DNA of 64,000 nt from JABGQS01 sp963666505 (GTDB lineage Bacteria > Bacillota > Clostridia > Christensenellales > SZUA-584): contig CAXXXL010000003.1 in NCBI GenBank assembly GCA_963666505.2, positions 1,178,001-1,242,000 on the forward strand, written 5' to 3'. Position 1 is the stretch's first letter. Each line of letters starts with the position of its first letter. A program made the position numbers and the translations under genes. Below the pieces are notes generated by a model. The model had not been told where the DNA came from. It made no database searches and was given only the letters and a program-made list of their open reading frames with translations. Positions 8,917 to 17,691 of this stretch are shown in pieces.

Positions 8917-8952
8917 GGCCGTATGCTGCCCGATTTAGGGCGGCATACGGTC
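8917..8952 (+). promoter_or_regulatory. Strong hairpin between binding-protein and permease genes
   Basis: A 15-bp near-perfect stem with a six-base loop lies 37 bp after the lipoprotein stop, followed by only a weak T-rich stretch. Such hairpins in importer operons commonly act as partial terminators or 3' stabilisers, giving more binding protein than permease. The role here is inferred. Confidence 0.65.
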
Positions 8953-9036
8953 AACATTTTATTTAGTAATCTGACAGACATTTTTAGAAGTTTTCATTAA
9001 ATTAAAATTTTCATTTTACTAGTAAGGAGGTTCACT

Positions 9037-10014
9037 TTGTTAAAATATTTTGGTATAAGATTACTAGCATTAATACCCAAATTGTTTATTATTTCGATAA
9101 TAATATTTCTTGGGCTTCAGCTTGTACCAGGGGATCCGATATCAAGAACAGTTCCGCCGGACAAACTTGCGGAGATGGATCCTGCCAAAGTTGAAGAGCT
9201 GCGAGAGAGCTTGGGTCTTAATGATTCGATGATCGAACGTTATGGAAGATGGATAGGTGACATATTTCAGGGTGACTTTGGTTACAGCTTATCTACACAC
9301 GGCGAAATAAACAAGATTATTGCAAACAGACTGCCCGCAACTCTGGAGCTTGCCGCACTTGCACTTTTATGGGCAACTATAGTTGGAGTGATATTCGGCG
9401 TTTTGTCTGCGCTTAAGCAGCATACCGCCGTAGACTATTCACTTACGACACTTGGTATCATAGGGATATCCATACCGCAGTTTTTCTTTGGATTGATAGG
9501 TATAATGGTATTCGGTGTTGCGCTCAAATGGCTGCCTGTCGGTGGAAGAATGGGTGTTGGGGAAGAAGCGTTCTTTGATAGAATACAATACCTTGTTATG
9601 CCGGCGATAGTCCTCGGTATAGTATATATATCGACTTTGATGAGATATACACGTGGGTCCATGCTTGACGTTATGAGCAAAGACTACATAAAGGTAGCCC
9701 GAAGCAAGGGCATCTCTGAAGTAAAAGTTAATATTAAGCACGGCTTCAGGAACGCATTGATTCCAGTCATGGTTATTATAATAATGCGTCTGCCTTATCT
9801 TGTTGCAGGAACGGTTATAGTTGAGACTGTGTTTAATTATCCGGGCATGGGAGATATGCTTGTACAGGCGATCTCGGGAACCGACCTGCCTATTGTTATG
9901 ATAGCGACGCTGCTTATTGCGGTTGTCATACTGCTGGCAAGCTTCCTTGTGGACGTGATTTCTGCAATGCTTGACCCAAGGATAAGACTTGGAAAGGATA
10001 AGGAGGTAGCGTAA
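9037..10014 (+). CDS. ABC importer permease (OppB/DppB type)
   Basis: A 325-residue inner-membrane permease of the BPD_transp_1 family, with about six membrane segments. It opens with the usual first helix (LALIPKLFIISIIIFLG), then the LVPGDP motif, and carries the EAA loop near residues 215-235 (DYIKVARSKGISEVKV) that contacts the ATPase subunits. The start is TTG at 9037, supported by AAGGAGG at 9024-9030 with a six-base spacing and by the expected N-terminus. The stop codon abuts the ATG of the next permease gene, so the two are translationally coupled. Confidence 0.93.
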   Translation: MLKYFGIRLLALIPKLFIISIIIFLGLQLVPGDPISRTVPPDKLAEMDPAKVEELRESLGLNDSMIERYGRWIGDIFQGDFGYSLSTHGEINKIIANRLPATLELAALALLWATIVGVIFGVLSALKQHTAVDYSLTTLGIIGISIPQFFFGLIGIMVFGVALKWLPVGGRMGVGEEAFFDRIQYLVMPAIVLGIVYISTLMRYTRGSMLDVMSKDYIKVARSKGISEVKVNIKHGFRNALIPVMVIIIMRLPYLVAGTVIVETVFNYPGMGDMLVQAISGTDLPIVMIATLLIAVVILLASFLVDVISAMLDPRIRLGKDKEVA

Positions 10015-10881
10015 ATGGGCAAACAAAATAAGATTAAAAAATCTAGCTTGGCAAAGCGTAATGCGCAAAAATTCATTCACAACAAGCTTGCGATTTTAGG
10101 ACTTGCGCTGCTTCTAATCGTGGTAGTACTTACTGTAGCTGCACCGCTGTTCACGAGATATGACCCCGCATTCAACAATCCCTCCATAAGGTATCAGCTC
10201 CCTTCGTCTGAACACATGCTGGGGACCGACTCTATAGGCAGAGACGTATGGGCAAGGCTGATTTACGGTGGCAGGTTCTCTATATTGATAGGACTTGCAA
10301 GCGCTGCCGGTGCATCACTGATAGGTGTTATTTTAGGATGCGTATCCGGTTATTACGGCGGTAAAGTGGACGCTATAATAGTCTATATTTCGGAGATATT
10401 TTACTCGTTCCCACAGCTTTTACTGGTTCTGATACTTGTCGGATTCGCAGGGAGAGGCTGGGTGAATCTGATCTTGATATTCTCGCTTACAGGCTGGATA
10501 TTCGGGTTCAGGGTAGTCCGAAGTAAAATCCTTTCGCTTAGGGAAGAGACCTTCGTTGAAAGCTGCAGGGCAAACGGTATCGGAGGAATGTCGATAATGT
10601 TCCGGCATATGCTTCCAAACACCTTGGGGCCGGTCATTGTTAACGCAACGCTGTCTACTGCAGGCTTTGTTTTGCAGGAAGCGGCGCTAAGCTTTATAGG
10701 CCTTGGCGTTGAAGCGAACATCCCGACATGGGGTAATATGATAAATGCTGCAAAGAGCTTAAACGTTATGCAGAACTATCCCATGCTTTGGATCGCTCCG
10801 GGTGTAGCGATATCATTGTTTGTGCTCGGCATCAACTTCTTCGGTGACGGCCTTAGGGACGTCTATGACCCGGGACAATAG
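10015..10881 (+). CDS. ABC importer permease (OppC/DppC type)
   Basis: A 288-residue inner-membrane permease, partner of the preceding gene. The N-terminal OppC-N segment has one membrane helix (about residues 28-48), followed by the LGTDSIGRDVWARLIYGGR motif typical of this subunit, five further helices and an EAA loop (ETFVESCRANGIGG). The DGLRDVYDP ending is standard for the family. It starts directly at the stop of the upstream permease and is followed 11 bp later by the first ATPase gene. The GKQNKIKKSSLAKR basic stretch at the start is cytoplasmic. Confidence 0.93.
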   Translation: MGKQNKIKKSSLAKRNAQKFIHNKLAILGLALLLIVVVLTVAAPLFTRYDPAFNNPSIRYQLPSSEHMLGTDSIGRDVWARLIYGGRFSILIGLASAAGASLIGVILGCVSGYYGGKVDAIIVYISEIFYSFPQLLLVLILVGFAGRGWVNLILIFSLTGWIFGFRVVRSKILSLREETFVESCRANGIGGMSIMFRHMLPNTLGPVIVNATLSTAGFVLQEAALSFIGLGVEANIPTWGNMINAAKSLNVMQNYPMLWIAPGVAISLFVLGINFFGDGLRDVYDPGQ

Positions 10882-10892
10882 GAGGTAATCAA

Positions 10893-11897
10893 GTGAATAA
10901 AGATATTGTATTAAAAGTAGAAAACCTACAAACGAAATTCACGGTTGGAAAGCGTATTGTCCACGCAGTCAATGACGTTAGTTTTGAACTGAAAAGCGGA
11001 TCAACACTGGGTGTCGTAGGAGAATCGGGCTGCGGCAAGAGCGTTACGGCACATTCCATAATACAGCTGCTGCCAAAGAACGGCAATATAACGAACGGCA
11101 GCGTAACGTATAGGAACAAGGCGGGCAAGCTGCTGGAGCTTTCCAGCTTTAAGAGAAACGGACAGGGCATTCGACAGATCAGGGGTCAGGAGATAGCAAT
11201 GATTTTCCAAGACCCGCTGGCGTCGCTAGACCCTGTATATAAGATAGGGACACAGATAGCAGAGAATCTGCTGGAGCATGAGAACATAAGCAAGCATGAA
11301 GCCAGGCAAAGAGTCGTCAAACTGCTCGGCGAACTGGGCATACCGGTTCCGGACAAGCGTTACGACGACTACCCGCATCAATTCTCAGGCGGCATGAAAC
11401 AGCGTGTTATGATTGCTACAGCTATGATATGCAACCCCAACATACTTATTGCGGACGAGCCTACGACGTCACTTGACGTAACGATACAGGCTCAGATACT
11501 CAACCTGATGAAAGAAGTCCAGAAGGAACACGGCACTTCAATAATACTCATCACGCACAACATGGGGATAATCGCAGAGACGTGTGATGATGTTGTCGTA
11601 ATGTATATGGGCAAGGTCGTTGAGTACGGCACATTAGAGCAGGTGTTCAACGATTCGAAACATCCGTATACAAAAGCGCTGCTCCAATCCGTTCCGGTAC
11701 TTGGTATCGGAAAGGAAGCGAAGCTGGAGCCTATCAGGGGAACGACACCGGACGCTTCAGATGTGTTCGATGGCTGTGTGTTTGCGCCAAGGTGCGACCA
11801 CGCTATGGACATATGCTGGAAGAAGCCGCCGGCCGAGCTGTATCTTGAGAACATGCATCGTGTTCGCTGCTGGTTGTATGAAAAGGGGGTGAAGTAA
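10893..11897 (+). CDS. ABC importer ATPase (OppD/DppD type)
   Basis: A 334-residue cytoplasmic ATPase powering the importer. It has Walker A GESGCGKS (about residues 43-50), the Q-loop IFQDPL, the signature FSGGMKQR, Walker B ILIADEPT and the switch histidine in LITHNMG. The C-terminal oligo_HPY region includes the cysteine-bearing CVFAPRCDHAMDIC pattern that often binds an iron-sulfur cluster in this family. The start is GTG at 10893, preceded by AGGAGGT. The stop overlaps the next ATG by one base (TAATG), so the two ATPases are coupled and should form a heterodimer. Confidence 0.94.
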   Translation: MNKDIVLKVENLQTKFTVGKRIVHAVNDVSFELKSGSTLGVVGESGCGKSVTAHSIIQLLPKNGNITNGSVTYRNKAGKLLELSSFKRNGQGIRQIRGQEIAMIFQDPLASLDPVYKIGTQIAENLLEHENISKHEARQRVVKLLGELGIPVPDKRYDDYPHQFSGGMKQRVMIATAMICNPNILIADEPTTSLDVTIQAQILNLMKEVQKEHGTSIILITHNMGIIAETCDDVVVMYMGKVVEYGTLEQVFNDSKHPYTKALLQSVPVLGIGKEAKLEPIRGTTPDASDVFDGCVFAPRCDHAMDICWKKPPAELYLENMHRVRCWLYEKGVK

Positions 11898-12898
11898 TGC
11901 CAAAAGATAAAGTGATTTTGGAAGTTGATAACTTAAAGAAATACTATCCCGTTTCTACAAAGATGTTCGCAAGCCACAAGGACTATGTTAAAGCAGTTGA
12001 TGATGTTTCACTGAAAGTATACGAGGGCGAGACTCTGGGGATAGTCGGTGAATCCGGCTGCGGGAAAACTACGTTTGGCAAATGCCTCGTTAGGCTGCAC
12101 AAACCTAGCGCAGGGCATATGAACATTAATATTGACGGCAACATGGTCGACTTGACTGCATTGAACAGAAAAGACAGCTTCAAGACCAGAAGACGTGTAC
12201 AGATGGTATTCCAGGATCCGTACTCGTCATTCAACCCGGTAAAGACGATAATCAAGGCTTTTGATGAACCGCTCAAGATCCACGGATTCGGTGATAAGAA
12301 CAAGCGTAAGGAGATCATCGCAGAGAATCTTAAAACGGTCAACCTTCAGCCGGATTATATGTACCGTTACCCACATGAGTTTTCAGGCGGACAGAGGCAG
12401 AGGATATGTATAGCACGTGCTCTTAGCCTCGACCCGCAGGTGATAGTGTGTGACGAGCCGGTTTCTTCGCTGGACGTTTCCATTCAGGCGCAGATACTCA
12501 ACCTGATGAAAGAGCTTCAGAAAGAGCGCAACTTAACGTACGTGTTCATTGCTCACGACCTTTCAGTGGTGCAATACATGAGCGACAGGATAGCCGTTAT
12601 GTATCTTGGCAAAGTCGTAGAGCTTGCTGAATCAAACGAGCTTTACAACAACTGTACTCATCCGTATACCGAAGCTCTGCTTTCAGCAGTTCCTATACCG
12701 GTCATCGGAGCAAAGAAGGACAGGATAATATTGAAGGGCGACGTTCCGTCACCTATCGATCCGCCGAAGGGATGTCCTTTCCATCCGAGATGTCCTAAAG
12801 CAATAGATATTTGTTCTAAGGTCGTACCACCGCTTGAAGGCCTAAAGTCCAATGAAGATCATCTGGTTGCCTGCCATCTGGCAGAGAAATGCAGATAG
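11897..12898 (+). CDS. ABC importer ATPase (OppF/DppF type)
   Basis: A 333-residue ATPase, second nucleotide-binding subunit of the importer. It shows Walker A GESGCGKT, the signature FSGGQRQR, Walker B VIVCDEPVSSLD and the switch histidine in FIAHDLS. The C-terminal GCPFHPRCPKAIDIC cysteine pattern is as in OppF. It is the last gene of the importer operon and is followed by a strong terminator, so the importer can be expressed apart from the catabolic operon that begins 235 bp further on. Confidence 0.94.
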   Translation: MPKDKVILEVDNLKKYYPVSTKMFASHKDYVKAVDDVSLKVYEGETLGIVGESGCGKTTFGKCLVRLHKPSAGHMNINIDGNMVDLTALNRKDSFKTRRRVQMVFQDPYSSFNPVKTIIKAFDEPLKIHGFGDKNKRKEIIAENLKTVNLQPDYMYRYPHEFSGGQRQRICIARALSLDPQVIVCDEPVSSLDVSIQAQILNLMKELQKERNLTYVFIAHDLSVVQYMSDRIAVMYLGKVVELAESNELYNNCTHPYTEALLSAVPIPVIGAKKDRIILKGDVPSPIDPPKGCPFHPRCPKAIDICSKVVPPLEGLKSNEDHLVACHLAEKCR

Positions 12899-12917
12899 AC
12901 TTGATAACAACGTGACT

Positions 12918-12956
12918 AAAAGCCGCAGACTTGATAAATGAGCCTGCGGCTTTTTT
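12918..12956 (+). terminator. Terminator of the importer operon
   Basis: An 11-bp GC-rich stem (AAAAGCCGCAG pairing with CTGCGGCTTTT) with a 15-base loop runs into six Ts. Confidence 0.88.
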
Positions 12957-13082
12957 ACATGAAAGCATCTTGTTTTTACAAAAGAAAACCGGATGCCGGA
13001 TGGTCAAAATAATGCTTTATTATTAGAAAATGAACTTTTTTGAGTTTTTCTACAAATAGCTGTAGTAATGCTAAAATTATAG

Positions 13083-13091
13083 TGTTATAAT
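13083..13091 (+). promoter_or_regulatory. Extended -10 promoter of the amino-sugar operon
   Basis: TGTTATAAT (TG-N-TATAAT) at 13083-13091 has no good -35 box 17 bp upstream, the usual pattern of extended -10 promoters. It lies 43 bp before the lyase start codon. Confidence 0.55.
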
Positions 13092-13133
13092 ACAAACGAC
13101 AAAAAACAAACTATTAAAAAAAGGAGATTTATC

Positions 13134-14012
13134 ATGTTAAAAAAAGGTTTTTACACGGCAGTAGGAACCCCGCTCGACAGTGATTACAAAATCATCAAAG
13201 ACAGTCTTCAAAAGCACATAGATGACCAGATCAAGGCCGGCGCAAGCGGTGTTTTACTCTATGGAACTATGGGCATGGGCGGCTGCATAATAGACAGCCA
13301 GTATGCGGCAGGTATCGAAGCTGCAATTAGCGCAATTGACGGAAGATGCACGCTTCTTGTTGGCTCGTCCGAGAACAGCCTTGGAAGAGTTAGAGATAAA
13401 TTTGAGATAATGAACGCCTATGATGGAATAGACGGAATAGTTATGACAACGCCGTATTATTTTGCGATGAGCCCGGCCAACATACTAAGCTTCCTTGAAA
13501 AGACTGCGGCAATGACAAAAAAAGACTATTATCTTTACGACATCACTCCTGTTACCAAACTGAAGATCACAGCAGATATGGTATATAAGATGATGGACAT
13601 ACCAAATGTAAAAGGCATAAAGTCAGGCGATCTTGTTATGATCAAAAAACTTTTCGACGAACCAAAAAGGGACGATTTCACACCTATATTCTCCGGTTCA
13701 GATCTTTTTGCAATTGCTAATAACTATGGTATCACGAGGTATCTAGACGGCATTTTTTCGTGCATGCCAAAGACAATCGAGAGGATACAGAAGTGCTACA
13801 ATAATGACGACCTTGAAGGCGCAAAAGCAGGCCTTGCAGACATGATGAACACAAGAGATGTCATGCTGGGCGCCGGGATATGGCCGGCATTCACATATGC
13901 GATGAACGAGCTTGGCTATGAAGGCAACTTCGCACCCGACTACGAAATCGACATAGATGCAGGTGCGAAGAGGACGGTTAAGAAAGCGCTTAAGGAATTA
14001 GGCGAGCTTTAA
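13134..14012 (+). CDS. DapA/NanA-superfamily lyase, first gene of the amino-sugar operon
   Basis: A 292-residue TIM-barrel protein of the dihydrodipicolinate synthase/N-acetylneuraminate lyase superfamily. The Schiff-base lysine sits in VKGIKSGD (about residue 162) and a tyrosine in YYLYDITP (about residue 137) can serve as proton relay, so the active site looks competent, unlike the homologue at 4251. The GTTGE loop reads GTMGMGG. With nagA, nagB-like and yhcH-like genes in the same operon, a sialate- or ketoaldonate-splitting aldolase role fits better than lysine synthesis. The start ATG has an AAAGGAG site. The exact substrate cannot be read from sequence. Confidence 0.85.
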   Translation: MLKKGFYTAVGTPLDSDYKIIKDSLQKHIDDQIKAGASGVLLYGTMGMGGCIIDSQYAAGIEAAISAIDGRCTLLVGSSENSLGRVRDKFEIMNAYDGIDGIVMTTPYYFAMSPANILSFLEKTAAMTKKDYYLYDITPVTKLKITADMVYKMMDIPNVKGIKSGDLVMIKKLFDEPKRDDFTPIFSGSDLFAIANNYGITRYLDGIFSCMPKTIERIQKCYNNDDLEGAKAGLADMMNTRDVMLGAGIWPAFTYAMNELGYEGNFAPDYEIDIDAGAKRTVKKALKELGEL

Positions 14013-14033
14013 GAAAAATCAAATCATAAAAGA

Positions 14034-14061
14034 CAGGCGGAGATGATAACCGCTCCGCCTG
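14034..14061 (+). promoter_or_regulatory. Intercistronic hairpin
   Basis: A perfect 9-bp stem (14034-14042 with 14053-14061) with a ten-base loop and no T run lies between the lyase gene and the next gene. It probably stabilises or separates the transcript rather than ending it. Confidence 0.55.
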
Positions 14062-14102
14062 ATATCCAATTAAACTATAATATTTGAAGGGATGTTTTTC
14101 AC

Positions 14103-14570
14103 ATGGAGAAAATGGTCAGGAAAGCCTCAGACAACAAGTATTTCCACAGGCATTTTCACGTCGGGCTGAACTTAGGTATTGATTATATTGCGGAGCTTTT
14201 TGGCGAAGATGCTGTTAAGGAATATCTAGCTCAGTATACGCGTGTCTATCACAAGCCGCTTATTGAAAAGATAAAAAAAGACGGGCTAAATGCTCTGCGG
14301 GAATATTTTGTATGGCTTTATACGATCGAGGAAGCGCCGGAAGTAATTTCGTTTGAAGCGGGTGATGACGAGCTGATAATCGATATCGAGAAATGCCCGG
14401 TTATAGAGTATATAAAAAGCGAGGGCGAGAAGACATCGCCATTCTTCATAGAGACTACAAATACGATAAATAAAACTCTGGTTGAAGACACACCGTATGC
14501 CTTCAAGATGATATCTTATGATAAGCAGACAGGCAAGAGCAGGCAGCGGTTTTATAAGAAGGAGGCATAA
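14103..14570 (+). CDS. Small hypothetical protein, possible L-2-amino-thiazoline-4-carboxylate hydrolase-like fold
   Basis: A 155-residue soluble protein. I do not firmly recognise it. The layout (an N-terminal YIAELFGEDAVKEYLAQYTRVYHKPL helix pair, a central IEKCPVIEYIKSEG strand and a basic SRQRFYKK ending) matches the protein encoded next, so the two look like diverged copies of one family. Clostridial proteins with this pattern are often placed near the ATC_hydrolase or DUF6125 groups; that placement is from memory and is uncertain. It is inside the amino-sugar operon and ends two bases before the next gene's start. Confidence 0.6.
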   Translation: MEKMVRKASDNKYFHRHFHVGLNLGIDYIAELFGEDAVKEYLAQYTRVYHKPLIEKIKKDGLNALREYFVWLYTIEEAPEVISFEAGDDELIIDIEKCPVIEYIKSEGEKTSPFFIETTNTINKTLVEDTPYAFKMISYDKQTGKSRQRFYKKEA

Positions 14571-14572
14571 TT

Positions 14573-15022
14573 ATGATATCTTGTACCGAATTTATACCAG
14601 CTTACAGCGAGCTTTTTAAATACCTTGAAAAGAGGGGTGGAAAGCAGGCCGTAAGAGATTACTGGGCGAGGATATCTGAAGGCGGAGTAAAAAAACTTGA
14701 GGACGAAGTTTCTAAAAACGGGCTGAAGGGCTGCTGGAACTACTGGGCGCATGCGCTCAACGAAGAAGCAGCAGACTTCACTATGACTCTTGACGAAGAA
14801 AAAGGTGAGTTCAAAATCGATATGCACCACTGCCCAAGCAAGGGAAGACTTATTGATGAAACCCATCTTGAACCGTATGAAGACTACTGCCTTCACTGTC
14901 CTGCGCTTTACAAGGGTATTGTAGAATCATACGGATTTAAATATGAAACTGACCTGTCTAGGACAGATAAGGCAGCATGTTCGATGACAATAACAGACCC
15001 CAAAATTGCAAAGGAAGACTGA
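14573..15022 (+). CDS. Small hypothetical protein related to its upstream neighbour
   Basis: A 149-residue soluble protein sharing the overall plan of the preceding gene: a helical N-terminal half with AVRDYWARIS and KKLEDEVSKNGLKGCWNYW, then MHHCPSKGRLID and a YEDYCLHCPALYKGI motif with three cysteines and nearby histidines that could bind a metal. It resembles small clostridial proteins loosely assigned to ATC_hydrolase or DUF6125 families, but I make no functional claim. The start follows the upstream stop by two bases, with AAGGAGG just before it, and nagA starts three bases after its stop, so the three are coupled. Confidence 0.6.
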   Translation: MISCTEFIPAYSELFKYLEKRGGKQAVRDYWARISEGGVKKLEDEVSKNGLKGCWNYWAHALNEEAADFTMTLDEEKGEFKIDMHHCPSKGRLIDETHLEPYEDYCLHCPALYKGIVESYGFKYETDLSRTDKAACSMTITDPKIAKED

Positions 15023-15025
15023 ACA

Positions 15026-16201
15026 ATGAGTACGCTGCTTATTAAAAATTCAAAAGTTGTTGGCAGGAACGAAGTTTTCGAAGGCTATAGCGTTCTTGTA
15101 AAGGATGGTAAAATCGCCGAAGTAAGAAAAGGCGGCGGTATAACGGCAGATGAAACTGTTGACGCCGAAGGCAAATACATTGCTGCCGGATTCATAGATG
15201 TGCATATGCACGGAGCGCACGGTATAAGGATAGGCGACCCGAAAGAAAAGATTGAAGAGTTTTTAAAGCTTATGCCGTCTCACGGAGTTACAGGGCTGCT
15301 TGCCGGTATATCACCCAGCGGCTCTGACGAAAAGGATGTTGAAAAGCTTGAAGAATATTCAACGATTCAATCGCAGGGGACCGGGCTTTTAGGGTTTTTC
15401 CTGGAAGGCCATTTCCTTACGCTCTTTGGGGCGATAGCGCATATACCAAAGAACAGGACGGTGGAGAGGGTAAAGGAGCTAAAAGCGGCCGCAAAGCCGT
15501 ATAAATTAGCATTCGCCGTTTCTCCCGAGCTTGACGGAATAACACAGATGCTGCCGGAGATGACAAAGGATGCATATACTGCATTTATAACGCACACGGG
15601 TGCAAACTGGGATGAGGCCGAAGCAGCTATCGAAGCAGGCGCCAAGCACGCTTCTCACTTCTTCAATGTGTTCCCGTATACAGGAGACAAGGAGCCGGGA
15701 GTCAGAGGCTGCGGAAGTGTTGAAGCTGTTTACGCACACCCCGAGGTGTCCGTAGACTTCATACTTGACGGGGTGCATGTCATACCGATAGCGGTGAAAA
15801 TGGCGCTTGCCTGCAAGGATAAAGACAAAGTCTGTCTTATCAGCGACTCCAATGTACACGCCGGGCTTCCTGCCGGTGAATATTATGGAGTAGACGGCGT
15901 GGGGATAACCGTTGAATATGAAGGTGCGCCTGCAAGGCTCAAGGAAGGCAAACTAAAAGGAGGACTTTCGGGCAGCGGACTAACGATGGACAAGGCTGTC
16001 AGAAACGCAGTTGATATGCTAGATGTAGACCTTCCTCAGGCTGTTGCGATGGCTTCATATAACCCGGCAAAAGTGCTGGGGATTGAGGATAGGAAAGGTC
16101 TTGTAAAAGATGGATACGATGCAGACATCGTGATGCTTAACGGTGATCTCAGTGTTGAAAAATGCTGGGTCGGCGGTAAGCTTAAGTACGAGAGAAAATA
16201 A
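15026..16201 (+). CDS. nagA: N-acetylglucosamine-6-phosphate deacetylase-type amidohydrolase
   Basis: A 391-residue amidohydrolase of the NagA family, expected to remove the acetyl group from an N-acetyl-hexosamine phosphate in the cytoplasm. The early FIDVHMHGAHG metal motif, the LEGHF glutamate (LEGPF in typical NagA), the HTGAN histidine, the ASHFFNVF histidine and the catalytic aspartate in LISDSN are all present in order. The LEGHF and ASHFFNVF variants depart from the usual LEGPF and THLFNAM, so the substrate may differ from GlcNAc-6-phosphate. It is followed by the nagB-like gene 19 bp downstream. No PTS or kinase gene is visible to make a sugar phosphate. Confidence 0.85.
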   Translation: MSTLLIKNSKVVGRNEVFEGYSVLVKDGKIAEVRKGGGITADETVDAEGKYIAAGFIDVHMHGAHGIRIGDPKEKIEEFLKLMPSHGVTGLLAGISPSGSDEKDVEKLEEYSTIQSQGTGLLGFFLEGHFLTLFGAIAHIPKNRTVERVKELKAAAKPYKLAFAVSPELDGITQMLPEMTKDAYTAFITHTGANWDEAEAAIEAGAKHASHFFNVFPYTGDKEPGVRGCGSVEAVYAHPEVSVDFILDGVHVIPIAVKMALACKDKDKVCLISDSNVHAGLPAGEYYGVDGVGITVEYEGAPARLKEGKLKGGLSGSGLTMDKAVRNAVDMLDVDLPQAVAMASYNPAKVLGIEDRKGLVKDGYDADIVMLNGDLSVEKCWVGGKLKYERK

Positions 16202-16220
16202 ACATATCGGAGGAAAGAAA

Positions 16221-17159
16221 ATGAGTAAATTTGAATTTGAGCCGTCACCATGGGTACCGTTTAAGGATAAGAAGGTGCTGGAGAAGGTCCGTAATATTAA
16301 GCGTAAGGACATGGAAAAGCATAAGAACCCGGACTTCAAGATAAAGATAGTTGCGGACGTAAATGCAATATGGGTTGCAGATATGGTGAAGCGGATATAT
16401 GATTCTGATATAAAGGACGAAAAGCTGACAATGATAATGCCAAACCCGGCGCCGGGATCTTATTCGACCGTAGCAGAGCTAATAAACAGGTTTGGTATAA
16501 ACTGCCGTAACGTCTATACGTTCAATATGGACGAATGGGCCGACCATGAAGGCAACGTAGCCCCCGAGAGCTATGAAGCTGGCTTCAACCACTCGTTTAT
16601 TAAATATTTCTATGGCAAGATAGACCCAGAGCTTAGGATGCCGAGGGAGAACTGCACAGCCTTTACAAATGAGAACGTAGACCACTACAGCGACCTTATA
16701 GTCGAGAGTGGGAATGGCGGTGCGGACATTTGCTACAGCGGTCCGGGATGGGCAGGACACATAGCATTTGTAGACCCCGATACTGCGGAGTTTGCATGCT
16801 GCTCAGTTGACGAATTCCTTGAGATGAAGGCACGTCGAGTTACACTCAATCCGCTGACGGTAGCACAGAACTCACTGCATGGTGTGTTCGGATGCAGCGG
16901 CGATATTGCAAACGTGCCACCAAAAGCTGTGACGATAGGCCCATATGATGTCGCACATGCAAAGAACAGGTTCGAGATGCACGCACTTGCAACCATGGGC
17001 AGCCTTTCCTCGTGGCAGAGGATGATTTCCCGCCTGGTGCTCTATGGTCCGGTAACACCGCAGGTTCCTTCGTCTATACTGCAGCTATTCCCGACAAGCG
17101 TTTACGTAAGCGAAAACATCGCCAGCGAATTTGAGTGCTGGGAAGAGGTCGGATATTAA
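16221..17159 (+). CDS. Glucosamine-6-phosphate deaminase (NagB)-family protein
   Basis: A 312-residue NagB/6-phosphogluconolactonase-fold protein. I start at ATG 16221, which has GGAGG at 16209-16213; the longer frame from 16143 would overlap nagA. Family marks include TFNMDEW (about residues 94-100, the catalytic Asp region), the GPGWAGHIAF loop in place of GIGxDGHIAFNEP, the LNPLTVAQNS strand and a VPPKAVTIGP strand. The altered glycine loop and extra N-terminal 40 residues indicate a divergent member. Together with nagA it would turn an acetylated amino-sugar phosphate into a ketose phosphate and ammonia. Confidence 0.8.
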   Translation: MSKFEFEPSPWVPFKDKKVLEKVRNIKRKDMEKHKNPDFKIKIVADVNAIWVADMVKRIYDSDIKDEKLTMIMPNPAPGSYSTVAELINRFGINCRNVYTFNMDEWADHEGNVAPESYEAGFNHSFIKYFYGKIDPELRMPRENCTAFTNENVDHYSDLIVESGNGGADICYSGPGWAGHIAFVDPDTAEFACCSVDEFLEMKARRVTLNPLTVAQNSLHGVFGCSGDIANVPPKAVTIGPYDVAHAKNRFEMHALATMGSLSSWQRMISRLVLYGPVTPQVPSSILQLFPTSVYVSENIASEFECWEEVGY

Positions 17160-17187
17160 TATTACATCCATAAATGGAGGTTGAAAA

Positions 17188-17637
17188 ATGATAGTTGACA
17201 AACTGGGCAATGCACACATTTACTTTGGAGTAAACGAAAGACTTAAAAAAGCGCTCGAGTTTCTGCAGGATAACGATATCGAAAAACTGGAGACAGGCAG
17301 GCACGAGATAGATGCAGACGATGTGTTTGTAAACGTAGTCGAATATACTTCACGTCCGCTCGAAGAGAGCGTATGGGAAGCGCATAGAGATTACATTGAC
17401 GTACAGTACGTTGCCAAAGGCCATGAATGCATAGGCTATGAATACATAGGAAACCTTGATGTGACGCAGGAATACGACGAGAAAACGGACAGCTTGCTTT
17501 TAAAGGGCGATGGTAATATAGTGCAGTGTGATGCAGGCACGTTTATGGTGCTGTATCCGGAAGACGCACATATGCCGGGTGTTCAGGACGGCGGGCCGTG
17601 CGAGATGAAAAAAGCGATAGTCAAGGTAAGAGTGTAG
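17188..17637 (+). CDS. YhcH/YjgK/YiaL-family protein
   Basis: A 149-residue cupin-like protein of the DUF386 family. The family marks WEAHRDYIDVQYVAKGHE (about residues 69-86) and LYPEDAHMPG (about 122-131) supply the histidines and glutamates for a metal site. YhcH occurs in sialic-acid operons of enteric bacteria and YiaL in ketose operons, and relatives are proposed to be anomerases or isomerases of sugar acids. Its position right after nagA and the nagB-like gene supports a role in the same catabolic route. It is the last gene of the operon and is followed by a strong terminator. Confidence 0.88.
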   Translation: MIVDKLGNAHIYFGVNERLKKALEFLQDNDIEKLETGRHEIDADDVFVNVVEYTSRPLEESVWEAHRDYIDVQYVAKGHECIGYEYIGNLDVTQEYDEKTDSLLLKGDGNIVQCDAGTFMVLYPEDAHMPGVQDGGPCEMKKAIVKVRV

Positions 17638-17691
17638 CGAAGAATATAGCGGAGGCTATTGTTTTGGAGCTGCTTTCAGAGCAAAAAAACT

